DNA from: AP-15 sp963833745
GTDB taxonomy: Bacteria; Pseudomonadota; Alphaproteobacteria; ATCC43930; CGMCC-115725
Direction: 5' to 3'
NCBI GenBank assembly: GCA_963833745.1
Contig: CAWHZD010000007.1
Span: 434,001 to 498,000 of the forward strand
DNA length: 64,000 nucleotides
A model generated the notes under the pieces. The model ran no database searches, was not told where the DNA came from, and saw only the letters and a program-made list of their open reading frames with translations. Shown here in pieces: positions 46,656-55,708 of this stretch (its first letter is position 1; each line of letters begins with the position of its first letter). The translations under genes were made by a program, and so were the position numbers.

Positions 46656-47668
46656 TGTCAACGGATACGCCGAAAACAAAGCCGAGATTTGGTTCTGCCG
46701 TGCCTCATGGCGCATTAGCGTTCGCTGCGGTCCTCGGCCTGTTGTCGGCAACGGTGACTGGCGCCGCCGCAGGCGAGGACGGGGATGTGCAAGCGCGGGG
46801 GGCGTTCACCTGCGACTTTGCCCTTTCACCCAGCCTGCCCCTAGATCAAGTCGCGCCGTCGATCGAGCGCGATCGGATGTATATGGCTGCCCGTCCCGGC
46901 ATGATCCACAAACATATCCCGATCGCGGTCGACCCCAGCAGCGGACAATATCTTTCCGGCGGACGGTATCTGTTTGACACCGCCGAGCACGCTCGCGAAT
47001 ACAGGGATTGGGTCTTCCACAGCTACGTGCTCGACGACGTATTGTTTCTCAAGCGGTCGTATTTTCTTGGCCCCGAGTGCCATGCCTGGACGGTGATCGG
47101 GGCGCACGATTTCGGTGACATCCACAGCTCGCAGATCGTGCTGAGGACCGAACGCTGGTCGGTACGCAATGCCCGTCAGCCGGCTTGGACGCTGGCGCAG
47201 AGATTCGCCGCCATTCTGGACACCGCGCAGGCGCGCGGCCTGACCAGCGTGTGGCTGCTCTACGACCAGGAGGAGGGGCTCGCCTCGCTCGTCTATTTCG
47301 CGGGCAGGGTCGGTCCGAGCAACCCCCAAGAGCCGGATTACGCCAGCCTCAGCGTCCTCGCCGATGCTCCTCCGCTCGGCCGGATATTCGACGACCAGGG
47401 CTGGACGCGCACCTTCGACCGCACCCAGTGGACCCTGACCATCTGGTTCCCGTTCGCGCTGGGCGATCGTGGCGAGCCCGCCTTGTGGCCGAATGCGCCG
47501 CCATTCCCCCACCCTCGCCAGGGCGACGGGGTGTGCGAGGTGAGCCGCGGGGAAAGCGCCGCCGACCCCGACATCCCCAATGATTGTCCGGCCTTGTGTG
47601 GAGACGGCATCGCCCAGAGTAACGAGAACTCCATGAACTGCCCGGGCGACGTGCGCCTGTTTCAGTAA
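46655..47668 (+). CDS. Secreted protein with C-terminal cysteine motif repeats
   Basis: The product is 337 aa from ATG 46655 with GGAGG six bases before. A signal peptide (ALAFAAVLGLLSATVTGAAAG) precedes a domain rich in aromatic residues with no family I know. The end contains two related units, GDGVCEVSRGES...NDCPALC and GDGIAQSNENS...NCPGD, resembling the GDGxC...GE...DCP modules of myxobacterial and other surface proteins. It lies between two paralogous secreted proteins. Confidence 0.78.
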   Translation: MSTDTPKTKPRFGSAVPHGALAFAAVLGLLSATVTGAAAGEDGDVQARGAFTCDFALSPSLPLDQVAPSIERDRMYMAARPGMIHKHIPIAVDPSSGQYLSGGRYLFDTAEHAREYRDWVFHSYVLDDVLFLKRSYFLGPECHAWTVIGAHDFGDIHSSQIVLRTERWSVRNARQPAWTLAQRFAAILDTAQARGLTSVWLLYDQEEGLASLVYFAGRVGPSNPQEPDYASLSVLADAPPLGRIFDDQGWTRTFDRTQWTLTIWFPFALGDRGEPALWPNAPPFPHPRQGDGVCEVSRGESAADPDIPNDCPALCGDGIAQSNENSMNCPGDVRLFQ

Positions 47669-47792
47669 GGACCAGTAGCCGGCGGCTTACCGCACCGGCA
47701 CGGCCGGACTTCGTATGCGCCGAGACGGAACTGACAGGGTTGGCCGGGCAGCCGGCACGATGGACGGCAATTCAAACTGGGGGGAACGAGTC

Positions 47793-48524
47793 ATGAAAGA
47801 CAGGACGACGTATCTACAAAATATGGTTGCGGTGGTTGGCATCACGCTCATCGCCGCCGGGCTTATAGGATCCGCCCCAGGCGAGGCGCTCGCCGACCCG
47901 CCGGCCGTCAACGGGGACTTGCCGCAACTCGCCGCCCAATGGATGCAATGGACCCTTTCGCTGCCCAATGACGCTAACCCGGTGGTTGATCAAACCGGAG
48001 CCTTGTGCGCGGTGGGCCAGCGCGGACCGATATGGTTCCTGGCCGGAACTTTTTTTGGCGGTACGTTGACCCGCACCTGCACAGTGCCGGAGGGGACCAC
48101 GCTGTTCTTTCCGGTCATCAACGGTTTCGCGATCAATACTCCAGGCTGCGGTCAACCTGACGATTTGAACACCGTCAAAAAATTGAAGCAATTCTATTAC
48201 GCCGAGGTGACGGAATTTGTTGATCAGGCGCACAGCGTATCGGCCACCGTCAACGGCCTCAAAATCAAGACGCAGCGCGTCGAGTCGCAACCTTTTGCTG
48301 TGACAAATCCGCCCGGAAACATCTGGGGTCCGGATGCCTGCGGCACGGGAGTGCCGCTCGTGCCGGGGATCTATTCGCCTGGAATCACCGACGGATATTG
48401 GGCGAAGATAGAAAACCTGAAAGCATCCCCGAACCCGTACACCATCTATTTTCACGCCGCGTCCGGGGACACCGTGGAGGATATCACATACAGCCTGACC
48501 GTGACGCCGGCGTACTTGAAGTAG
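47793..48524 (+). CDS. Secreted protein, paralog B
   Basis: The product is 243 aa from ATG 47793 (GGGGGGAACGAG before). A signal peptide (VVGITLIAAGLIGSAPGEALA) is followed by the same domain as the gene at 45726: WMQWTLSLPNDANP, CAVGQRGPIWFLAGTFF, CTVPEGTTLFFPVINGF, GIYSPGITDGYWAKIENL and VEDITYSLTVTPAYLK. Four or five cysteines are shared. Function unknown. Confidence 0.8.
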   Translation: MKDRTTYLQNMVAVVGITLIAAGLIGSAPGEALADPPAVNGDLPQLAAQWMQWTLSLPNDANPVVDQTGALCAVGQRGPIWFLAGTFFGGTLTRTCTVPEGTTLFFPVINGFAINTPGCGQPDDLNTVKKLKQFYYAEVTEFVDQAHSVSATVNGLKIKTQRVESQPFAVTNPPGNIWGPDACGTGVPLVPGIYSPGITDGYWAKIENLKASPNPYTIYFHAASGDTVEDITYSLTVTPAYLK

Positions 48525-48950
48525 CGCTCCGCCAACAAGCATCTTTTATCTGGGGCGAGCCCCGATCTGCTCGTCCCTCATGCGGCGCCCAGCGGTGGAG
48601 GATTTGTCAACGACTTCGAGCCGTACGCCATCAATGCGGGCAGAGTTGGATTTGTCGGAGATGTCGATACCGGCGATGAAGGCGTCTTCGTCGGCCGCCA
48701 AGGACGGATTTCGCAGATTGCGCGGGCGGGGCAGCCAATCCCCGGCATCGACGCCACCTTTGAGATCGGGGCCCTCGGCCACACTCCTCTCAATAACGCG
48801 GGTCGACTGTGCTTTGAAGGCTGCCCAGGTGGCGCTTCTCCATCGGGCAGACCGCGCCCGTTCCCGATCAGATGCGCTGCGTCCTGCGCTGCACGCTATG
48901 GGTATCGCCGTCGCGGGCAGCCCACGATTTCAGCCGCACCGACCACCCCG
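48525..48950 (+). pseudogene. Remnant of an NxxGxxAF tandem-repeat secreted protein
   Basis: The frame that includes 48600 has no start codon and opens after a TAG at 48522. It reads FVNDFEPYAINAGRVGFVGDVDTGDEGVFVG, RQGRISQIARAGQPIPGI and PLNNAGRLCFEG, which is one and a half units of the INNAGxVAFxG...GVFVGxxGxIxxIAxxGxxxPG repeat family. After about codon 100 similarity stops. A 5' and 3' truncated scrap of a larger surface protein is the simplest reading. Confidence 0.5.
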
Positions 48951-49099
48951 AAAATCTCGATCAGCCGCGCCACCTGATCGAGCAAATCGCGCCGCCCGTA
49001 ATCCTCGCCGGTCTCCATCAAGATTGCCTCGGCGAGGAAGCCCGGAGAGACCTCTTCAAGCCAACGCCCGTACCGCAAGATGCACTGGGTGGTGGCCAT
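48896..49099 (-). CDS. Small hypothetical protein
   Basis: The product is 67 aa, reading MATTQCILRYGRWLEEVSPG, then FLAEAILMETGEDYGRRDL and IEIFGVVGAAEIVG. The sequence is well-behaved and amphipathic, but I recognise no family. It overlaps the end of the repeat-protein remnant on the other strand, and it has no strong ribosome site. Evidence is weak. Confidence 0.3.
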   Translation of the reverse strand: MATTQCILRYGRWLEEVSPGFLAEAILMETGEDYGRRDLLDQVARLIEIFGVVGAAEIVGCPRRRYP

Positions 49100-49278
49100 C
49101 GGGGACAGTCCGTCAAAATTGCGTCAGTGCTTGATTTAGGGTGAGCTTCGGCTATTAACAAAACCTTAACGCGCAAATCGGCCGGACGCGATTTAGACGC
49201 TCGCGGCGGCGTGGGGCCCCGCAATTTGGCGAAGGGGCGGCGCGGCCACGGGCGGCCTTGCGGCGGGCCGCGGCTCCC

Positions 49279-49326
49279 TGCGCGATCCGGCCCTTGCGCG
49301 ATCCGGCCCTTGCGCGATCCAGCCCT
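49279..49326. repeat. Three tandem 16-bp repeats
   Basis: The unit TGCGCGATCCGGCCCT is present at 49279-49294, 49295-49310 and 49311-49326; the third has A for G at its eleventh base. It lies about 60 bp upstream of the hydratase-fold gene at 49385. The rest of 48951-49384 holds no gene that I can support apart from the weak frame at 48896-49099. Confidence 0.8.
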
Positions 49327-49384
49327 CGCGCCCCCGCCCCGCGATGCGGTAGCCTTCCCCTCTCGGTTCCGTGGGGAGGAAGAA

Positions 49385-50161
49385 ATGAGCGCGTTACCGG
49401 ATTACGAAAACAAGTACCACAGCGCCCGCATCGAACGCCGCGACGGCATCCTGCAGGTGACGCTGCACACCGAGGGTCAATCCCTGCGCTGGGGATTTCT
49501 GCCGCATGGCGAACTGCCGGAACTGTTTCACGACATCGGTGCCGATCGCGACAACCGGGTCGTGATACTGACCGGCACCGGAGCCGAATTTTCCGGGCCG
49601 CGGGCGACGCCCGGCACCTCGTCCTTTCCGGCGCGGCCGTCTATCGAGCGCATCGACCGCATCCACTGGGAAGGCCGGCATCTGCTGATGAACCTGTTGA
49701 ACATCGAAGTGCCCGTCATCAGCGCGATCAACGGCCCGGCCTGGCGGCATTCCGAGATCGCGTTGCTGTCCGACATCGTCCTCGCCGCCGACACCGCGCA
49801 GTTTCAGGATTCGGCGCATTTCATGTCGGACGTCGTGCCGGGCGACGGCATGCACATCGTCTACCCGCTGCTGTTGGGGATGAACCGCGGGCGCTATTTC
49901 CTGATGACCGGGCAGACGCTCGACGCCGCCGAGGCGCTGCGGCTTGGGCTCGTCGCCGAGGTGCTGGCCCCCGACAAGGTGCTCGCCCGCGCTTGGGAAC
50001 TGGCCGACGGCCTGACCAGAAAGCCGACCCTGCTGTTGCGCTACACCCGTCTGCTCTTCACCGAATATCTGCGCCGGCAGATGCACGAACTGTTGGGCTA
50101 CGGGTTGGCGATGGAGAGCCTGGCGCTGATCGAAAAGCCCGAGGCACCTGCAGGCACCTGA
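49385..50161 (+). CDS. Crotonase-fold enzyme resembling 6-oxocamphor hydrolase
   Basis: The product is 258 aa from ATG 49385 after GGGGAGGAAGA. Overall it is an enoyl-CoA-hydratase superfamily member (VVILTGTGAEFSGP, VPVISAINGPAW, SDIVLAADTAQFQDSAHF). Comparison from memory with 6-oxocamphor hydrolase (a beta-diketone hydrolase) shows matching stretches: HTEGQSLRWGFLPHGELPELFHD, with W and H retained, SAHF and VVPGDGMHIVYPLLLG with H and D retained, and NRGRYFLMTGQTLDA. It may hydrolyse a C-C bond in a cyclic diketone. The substrate is unproven. Confidence 0.78.
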   Translation: MSALPDYENKYHSARIERRDGILQVTLHTEGQSLRWGFLPHGELPELFHDIGADRDNRVVILTGTGAEFSGPRATPGTSSFPARPSIERIDRIHWEGRHLLMNLLNIEVPVISAINGPAWRHSEIALLSDIVLAADTAQFQDSAHFMSDVVPGDGMHIVYPLLLGMNRGRYFLMTGQTLDAAEALRLGLVAEVLAPDKVLARAWELADGLTRKPTLLLRYTRLLFTEYLRRQMHELLGYGLAMESLALIEKPEAPAGT

Positions 50162-50239
50162 CCGCTGTCAGGCAAATCGGCCGAGACTCGGCGGGCGAGC
50201 ACCCATTCGCTCCGCCGCGGCGTTGCGGCACGAGCGGAC

Positions 50240-52286
50240 TTATCGCTCCTGCTCACGCTGCGACAGCCCGCCGCGCTCCGACAGCCAGCCCTGCTCCGGC
50301 GACCGGCCGTGCTCGGCGCCTTCGCGGCTGCCTGCCGACGGGCAGAGTTTGCCGGCACCGCCGTAGTAGTAAGTGCACAACGGCAACTCTACTTTAACGT
50401 TGGTAAAATCGGGCTCGATTCCGTGTGCGAAGACGTGCATTCCACAGCTGGGTTTGGTCGCGGCCTTGATCCGATCCACTTGTGTCCAGGTGAAGCCGGT
50501 CTTCTCGAGGGTCGCGCGCGGGTCGGCTCGCCACAGGGCGTCGGGGACCTCGTAGGGGTCGTATTTGGTCACGTCGTCGCAGACATAGCGTATGTTGGCC
50601 TGCTGGCAGGACACAAGCGAGCCGTACGCACGCTCGCCGTGTCGCCCGCCGACCGCCACGCAATATCCTCTCTCGTGCGAAAACATCCATTGCGTCGGTT
50701 CCGCCGGGTTTCTCGTCCCGCCGTCCGGACACGCCGTGATCGTATAAGTCGTATATTTTGCGGGCTCGTTGACCGTGGCGGTCGACGGGCAGTTCAGCAA
50801 GCCGACCCCGTCGTCGAACTGCCAAGTATAGCCCTTGGGGCCCAATTGATATAGCTGTTTGACAAAATTGGTGTTATGGATCGAATACATTCCATCCGGG
50901 ACGTCGTAGATGCTGACATGCTTCGAGAAGTGCGGACCTACCCGCTGCTGCGGGCCGGAATTCTGCGGACAGAAATATTTCAGGGTCGTTGTATTTGCCC
51001 CGTCACAGCTGTCGGCCGCATAATAGCTGGTCGAGGTGCAGGTGCCGAGCGCACAATTCGGCTGGTTTGCATGGGTGTCGACCGGATAGCCTAGCGTTTG
51101 GCTTTCGAACCATTTGTAGGGAGCGACACAGGCTTTGGCCGGCCCGGTTCGAACCGGCTGATCATTGGCGTTCCAGTGGGCCAACAGGTCAATTTTTCCG
51201 ACAATCAGCTTCTGCTGGCCGGGATCCGTGGAATAGATCGTGGTCTGGTCTTCAGTCGGACAGCTGGCCAGGTCGAGCATCGAACCGTCGATGGAGGCCT
51301 CCTGCGCCGGCAGCGGGTCGTCCCCGGCGTTGTTGTTGCACCTGAGCTTGTCCGATTGCGCGGCGACGTCAACTCTCAAAGGGAAGGTGTAGCCGTCGAC
51401 GGTGCTGACATCATAGTAATCGCTTGACGCCAGCGGACCGCAATTCGCGGCATTCGGGTCCGCTTGGCATTTCGGAAAATGCGGCGCGATGTCGCCCGGA
51501 TTGAAGATGCACTTCGACTTGTCCGCCGGTTGGTTGAGGTTGCTCGAGTAGTTGCAGCCGAACGACATCTCTGCAACGGTGTTGACGGAAGCGAGGTCGG
51601 TATCTGCCGCACCGATCGCACAACTGTGCTGGTTGAACGGGTCGGTGTCGCCTTTCGGACATCCGTTGAAAAAGCTGAACCGGCCCGAAGGCGCGCCGGC
51701 GTCCGGGATTTCGAACGTCCTGACGTTGGCGCCTGTTTTCTTGTCGTCGGCTGGGATCTTCAACGCGTCGATCAGCAGATCGACCCAAATCTGGGCCGCT
51801 GCCGGCACGGGTAGCGACTTGTCGAGAGTCAGGACCGTGCCCTTGGCGACCGGCTGATGGGAAACGGGCGACGATTTTTGCGGTCGGGCCCGGAATGCTG
51901 TCTTGGATGTTTTTGGCGGTGACGATCTCGATATACTGGCCGGGGAAGAAATAGAGGGTCTTGTCGTCTGGGGGCAGCGCGATCGTCAACTTGTCTGTCG
52001 GTGCGGCTGAGGACGCGACGGTCGCTCCGCTGCCGGTGAAATGCTCCTGCCCCGCATAGGCCCGGAACCATCCTCCGGAGTTTTCCTGGACCGTCACCTG
52101 ATTTCCCTGTCCGCCCGGCGTGAAGACCGCCCAAATGTCGGTTGAGCACTGGTTGACGATCTTGAGCCGGGGATGAACGCCCGTGGTCGGCACTTTCGGG
52201 CGGTCAGGGGGAGCAGGACTCTGCGCGTTGGCGACGCCACACAGCAGCGCGACGATCGGTGCGATCAAACCAATCCATTTTTTCAC
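50240..52286 (-). pseudogene. Secreted thaumatin-like protein with a frame break
   Basis: The upstream frame (start 52286) gives a signal peptide (LIAPIVALLCGVANAQ) and HPRLKIVNQCSTDIWAVFTPGG, then breaks near 51860. The other frame continues PVAKGTVLTLDKSLPVPAAAQIW-like sequence through FSFFNGCPKG, SSDYYDVSTVDGYTFPLRVDV and many cysteine pairs to 50240. IVNQC-xxIWAVF and STVDGYTFPL are thaumatin-family-like; the total is about 680 codons, longer than plant thaumatins. The break needs a net +1 or -2 base change in the run around CCCATCAGCCGG. Function unproven. Confidence 0.6.
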
Positions 52287-52690
52287 AATGAGCGTTCCTG
52301 CTATGCCTGAACCAAGCCGGTGCCAAATGTCAGGCGGGCTCTTCTGTAATGATGGTTCTAATGGCAGTGTGTTTTTGATCGGTTAACTGCGCAATTCGGC
52401 CGCGGCATCCGGCCGGTTCGCTTGGCCCGGACGTCTGGCCCGTTCCTATCTGCCCGAGGCGCTCTCTTGTGCCTCCTACAACCGGATCGCGATGCCCGAT
52501 CGGCACATTGCAGCCATGCCGGCGGGCCCCCAACTACGTTGCGGAATTCCGATCGGCTATTGGGATGCGCCAAGCCTCGTTGCGGCACGCGCGTGGTCTC
52601 GCGCCCGACTGACGAAAAAGCTGCCAGAGACCCTGTTTGTCTTTGCCTATCTCCTAATTCGTGGTTAAATTTTCAAATATGAATTGCAAC
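52287..52690. other. Gap without a gene
   Basis: No reading frame with coding character is visible between the thaumatin-like gene and the candidate sRNA. A short AT-rich segment at about 52660-52690 could hold promoter elements for the sRNA. Confidence 0.45.
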
Positions 52691-52714
52691 TCAACCCGAA
52701 ACATCGCAATATCT

Positions 52715-52813
52715 GTTCGGCATCGTTATGTCCCCCCAACGATGCGTTGTCGCCTGTCGGATGGGCAAACCGACAGGAACAGAAGCCCCGGTCCCCCCCG
52801 ACCGGGGCTTTTC
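52715..52813 (+). ncRNA. Candidate small RNA with three hairpins and C-rich loop
   Basis: Three adjacent hairpins read on the plus strand: CATCGTT (52721-52727) with AACGATG (52738-52744) and a loop ATGTCCCCCC; CCTGTCGG (52753-52760) with CCGACAGG (52770-52777); and a terminator stem (52784-52809) followed by TTTTC. The C-rich loop could pair with Shine-Dalgarno sequences. It is independent of the flanking genes and resembles in outline the alphaproteobacterial sRNAs with C-rich loops. Confidence 0.55.
52784..52813 (+). terminator. Strong intrinsic terminator
   Basis: GCCCCGGTC at 52785-52793, a six-C loop, then GACCGGGGC at 52800-52808, followed by TTTTCT. A flawless 9-bp GC stem with a T-run. 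It ends the candidate sRNA and precedes the esterase gene by about 110 bp. Confidence 0.8.
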
Positions 52814-52922
52814 TGTAACGGCCTGCCGGTCACTCTGTAACGGCGGCAGGATCCGCTGGCGCTTGCCGGGGACCACTTCTTAAAATGGCGCAGCGATACC
52901 GCTGAGGAACAAGGATTTGGCA

Positions 52923-53872
52923 ATGGCGCTGGATGGCGATGCTGCACGCGTTCTGGAAATGGTGCGCCTGTCGGGCAGGCCGCCGCTCGAGACCGTCTCT
53001 GCGACCGAGGCGCGCGCCCTGTTTCTCGGCGGGCGTGAAATCCTCTCGCCGGAACCGGCGCCGGTCGCCGAAATCCGCGATCTGGCTATCGCCGGCCGGA
53101 TGGCACAACATTGCCGCTGCGGCTTTATCGCGGCGCCGGCACTGGTGCCGCGACGCTGCTGCCGGCGCTGGTTTTTTTCCACGGCGGCGGCTGGGTGGTC
53201 GGTGATCTCGAGACCCACGACCCGATGTGCCGCCATCTCGCCAACGCCACTGGCTGCGCGGTCGTTGCGGTCGATTACCGGCTCGCCCCCGAGCACAAAT
53301 TCCCGGCGGCCGTCGAGGACAGCTTTGCCGCCACCGAATGGGTCGCGGCAAATGGCGCCGAGCTCGGCATCGACGGGGGGCGCCTCGCGGTCGGCGGCGA
53401 CAGCGCCGGCGGCAACCTCGCCGCGGTGGTGAGCCTGCTCGCCCGCGATCGCGGCGCGCCACGCCTCCGCGCTCAGCTGTTGCTGTACCCGGCCCTCGAT
53501 TTCGGCATGAACCACGCCTCGCATCAGCGCTTTGCCGAAGGCCATCTGTTGACCGTGGCGACAATGCGGTGGTTCGCCGAGGCGTATATCCGCGGACCGC
53601 AGGATGTCGACGATTGGCGCGCCTCGCCGCTGCGCGCCCGCGATTTGTCGGGTCTGCCGCCGGCGTATGTGCTGACCGCCGGCTACGACCCGCTGTGCGA
53701 CGAAGGCATCGCTTATGCCCGCCGGCTTGAGGAGAACAACGTTGCTGTCACATCCCGGCACATGCCGGGCCAGATCCACGGCTTTCTGCTGATGGGCAAG
53801 ATCGTGCGTGCCGCCGGCCCGGCGCTGGACGAGATCGCGGCGGCGTTGAAGGCCGCGTTCGACAACGGGTGA
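52923..53872 (+). pseudogene. Alpha/beta hydrolase (HSL/lipolytic family IV esterase) with a frame break
   Basis: The first frame (ATG 52923, AAGGA before) runs MALDGDAARVLEMVRLSG to EIRDLAIAG; the second begins PDGTTLPLRLYRGAG and contains the oxyanion FFHGGGWVVGD, nucleophile GGDSAGGNLA, Asp in GYDPLCDEG and His in IHGF. The join near 53098 needs one base added to the GG of GCCGGCCGG. Apart from this break the protein is a complete family IV esterase. It overlaps the MFS gene by GTGA. Confidence 0.82.
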
Positions 53873-55305
53873 AGCCAGTTCCTCCGGCCGCCCGCTTTGG
53901 GTCCGTCCGGAAGCCGCTTCGGATGACCGCCCGGCAATGGCTGCGCCTGGTGCTGGTCGGTCTTGGCGCCTCGGTGGTGCCGCTCGACACCGCGGTCAAT
54001 ATCGGCTTTCCCGAGATCACCCGCAGCTTTGGCCTGCCGATCCAGATGATCCAGTGGGTCGTGATCTGCTATGTCCTGACCTATGCCAGCCTGATGCTGG
54101 CCTTTGGCCGGGTCGGCGACATTTTCGGCCATGCCCGGGTTTTCCGCGCCGGGCTGGCGTGGAGCGTCGCGGCTTTCCTGCTGTGTGCTGCCGCCCCGGC
54201 CTATGGTTGGCTGCTGTTCTGCCGATTTCTGCAAGGGATCGGCGCAGGGCTGGTGATCAGCGTCGCCCCGGCGCTGGTGACCGGATTTTTCCCCGAGCAC
54301 CGACGCAGCCGCGCGATTGCCGCATTTACAATGATCTTTGCGCTGGCCTCGGCCGCCGGGCCGCTGATCGGCGGGGCACTCGTCAATGTTTGGGGTTGGC
54401 CGGCGGTGTTCTGGTTCCGCGCGCCGATCGCGCTGGTGGCGCTTGTATTTCTCACAGGATTGCCGCGCGAGGGGAGCGGCCAGGCCACGCGGGAGCCGCT
54501 CGACCTCATTGGTGCCGTTCTGCTGGCGCTGACGATCACCGGCGTCTTGCTGTTCATCAACGAGGTGCCGAGGTTCGGCCGGCATGATTGGTTAGCCCTT
54601 CCGTTGCTCGGGATGGCGGTCACCGGAGGTTGGGCGTTCCTGCGTCGCGAGGGCCGCGTCGCCACCCCGATCGTCAATCTCGAATTTTTTCGCAGCCTCG
54701 GCTTTGCCACGATCAATTCCGCGAGCGTGCTGGTCTACCTGACGAGCTTTTCGGTACTGCTGTTCGTTCCCTATTACCTGGTGCGGTTTACCGGATTGCC
54801 GCTGCCCTGGGCGGGCGCGGTGCTCGCCGCGTCCTTTGTCGGCGCGATGGCCGCTTCGCCGCTGGCCGGACGGTTGGTCGAGCGCGTGCCGGCCAATCGC
54901 GTTGCCCTGCTCGGGGCGGTGCTCGGCGGAGCGGGGCTGATCGCGATCGGCAGCTTAAGGGCCGGTGCGTCGGCCGGCACGCCAGTGATCCTCGGAGCGC
55001 TGCTAGTGCAAGGGTTCGGCGTCGGGTTGTTCCAGGTCGCGTATATGGACGTGGTAGTCGCGACGATGCCACCGCGGCAGCGCGGCGTCGCGGGCAGCGT
55101 CGCGATGCTGACCCGCACCCTCGGGACCGTCAGCGGGGCGACCTTGCTGACGCTTGTCTTCCACGCCGTCGAGACGGCCGCCCTCGCCGCAAAGACGACG
55201 GCGGCCGTCGCCTTCCTCACTGCGTTTCGGACGACCTTTTATACCGCAGGAATTGTTTCGGTCTTGACCGGGGTGGCGGTGCTCGTTTGCGGCAACCGCC
55301 GATGA
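53869..55305 (+). CDS. MFS transporter, DHA2/EmrB-QacA type
   Basis: The product is 478 aa with about 14 membrane helices. Motif A-like GRVGDIFGHARVFRAG and the helix 5 motif RFLQGIGAGLVISVAPAL are present, with ALITGFF-type ALVTGFFPEHRRSRAIA. Drug:proton antiport of small toxic molecules is the usual role of this class. GTG 53869 overlaps the esterase stop; ATG 53924 is an alternative. Coupling with an esterase suggests export or detoxification of a hydrolysable compound. Confidence 0.9.
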   Translation: MKPVPPAARFGSVRKPLRMTARQWLRLVLVGLGASVVPLDTAVNIGFPEITRSFGLPIQMIQWVVICYVLTYASLMLAFGRVGDIFGHARVFRAGLAWSVAAFLLCAAAPAYGWLLFCRFLQGIGAGLVISVAPALVTGFFPEHRRSRAIAAFTMIFALASAAGPLIGGALVNVWGWPAVFWFRAPIALVALVFLTGLPREGSGQATREPLDLIGAVLLALTITGVLLFINEVPRFGRHDWLALPLLGMAVTGGWAFLRREGRVATPIVNLEFFRSLGFATINSASVLVYLTSFSVLLFVPYYLVRFTGLPLPWAGAVLAASFVGAMAASPLAGRLVERVPANRVALLGAVLGGAGLIAIGSLRAGASAGTPVILGALLVQGFGVGLFQVAYMDVVVATMPPRQRGVAGSVAMLTRTLGTVSGATLLTLVFHAVETAALAAKTTAAVAFLTAFRTTFYTAGIVSVLTGVAVLVCGNRR

Positions 55306-55318
55306 TCCCGGCAGGCGC

Positions 55319-55531
55319 TCACTCGTCTTCGAGGGTAAAGCCTACTTTCAGGACCACCTGATAATGCGCGACCTTGCCTTCCTCGACATGGCCGCGGGTT
55401 TGGAGAACCTCGAACCACCCGACCTGACGCAGCGTGCGCGACGCCCGGCCGACGGCGTTCTGGATCGCATCCTCGATGCTCTTTTCCGACGAGCCTGCGA
55501 CTTCGATGATCCGATAGACGTGGTCTGGCAT
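55319..55531 (-). CDS. Dodecin family flavin-binding protein
   Basis: The product is 70 aa. It contains the dodecin pattern: VYRIIEVAGSSEKSIEDAI, then AVGRASRTLRQVGWFEVLQTRG (Trp included) and YQVVLKVGFTLE. Dodecins form dodecamers that store or sequester flavins. ATG 55529-55531 follows AGGAGAGTGCAA. The gene ends 13 bases from the convergent MFS stop. Confidence 0.93.
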   Translation of the reverse strand: MPDHVYRIIEVAGSSEKSIEDAIQNAVGRASRTLRQVGWFEVLQTRGHVEEGKVAHYQVVLKVGFTLEDE

Positions 55532-55708
55532 TTGCACTCTCCTATGGTCCTCTAGTTGGCCGCAAGCCGGCGCCGGCAGCGGTGATTGCTGGGGAGAAAA
55601 CACGCGCGGCATCAATTCGTCCCGCACCGGGGCAATTTAAACCCCCGAGCGGCCGTCCGACCGCGTTATTCTGGGCCGATGCCAATACCGAGGGAATGGG
55701 GGATCGAG

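Noticed and set aside
49279..49326. The tandem 16-bp array as a CRISPR
   Set aside because: There are no spacers; the copies abut directly.
51130..51180. GGTTCGAACCGG as a possible tRNA T-loop
   Set aside because: It is inside a coding frame, and no cloverleaf or acceptor stem fits around it. No tRNA was found in the window.
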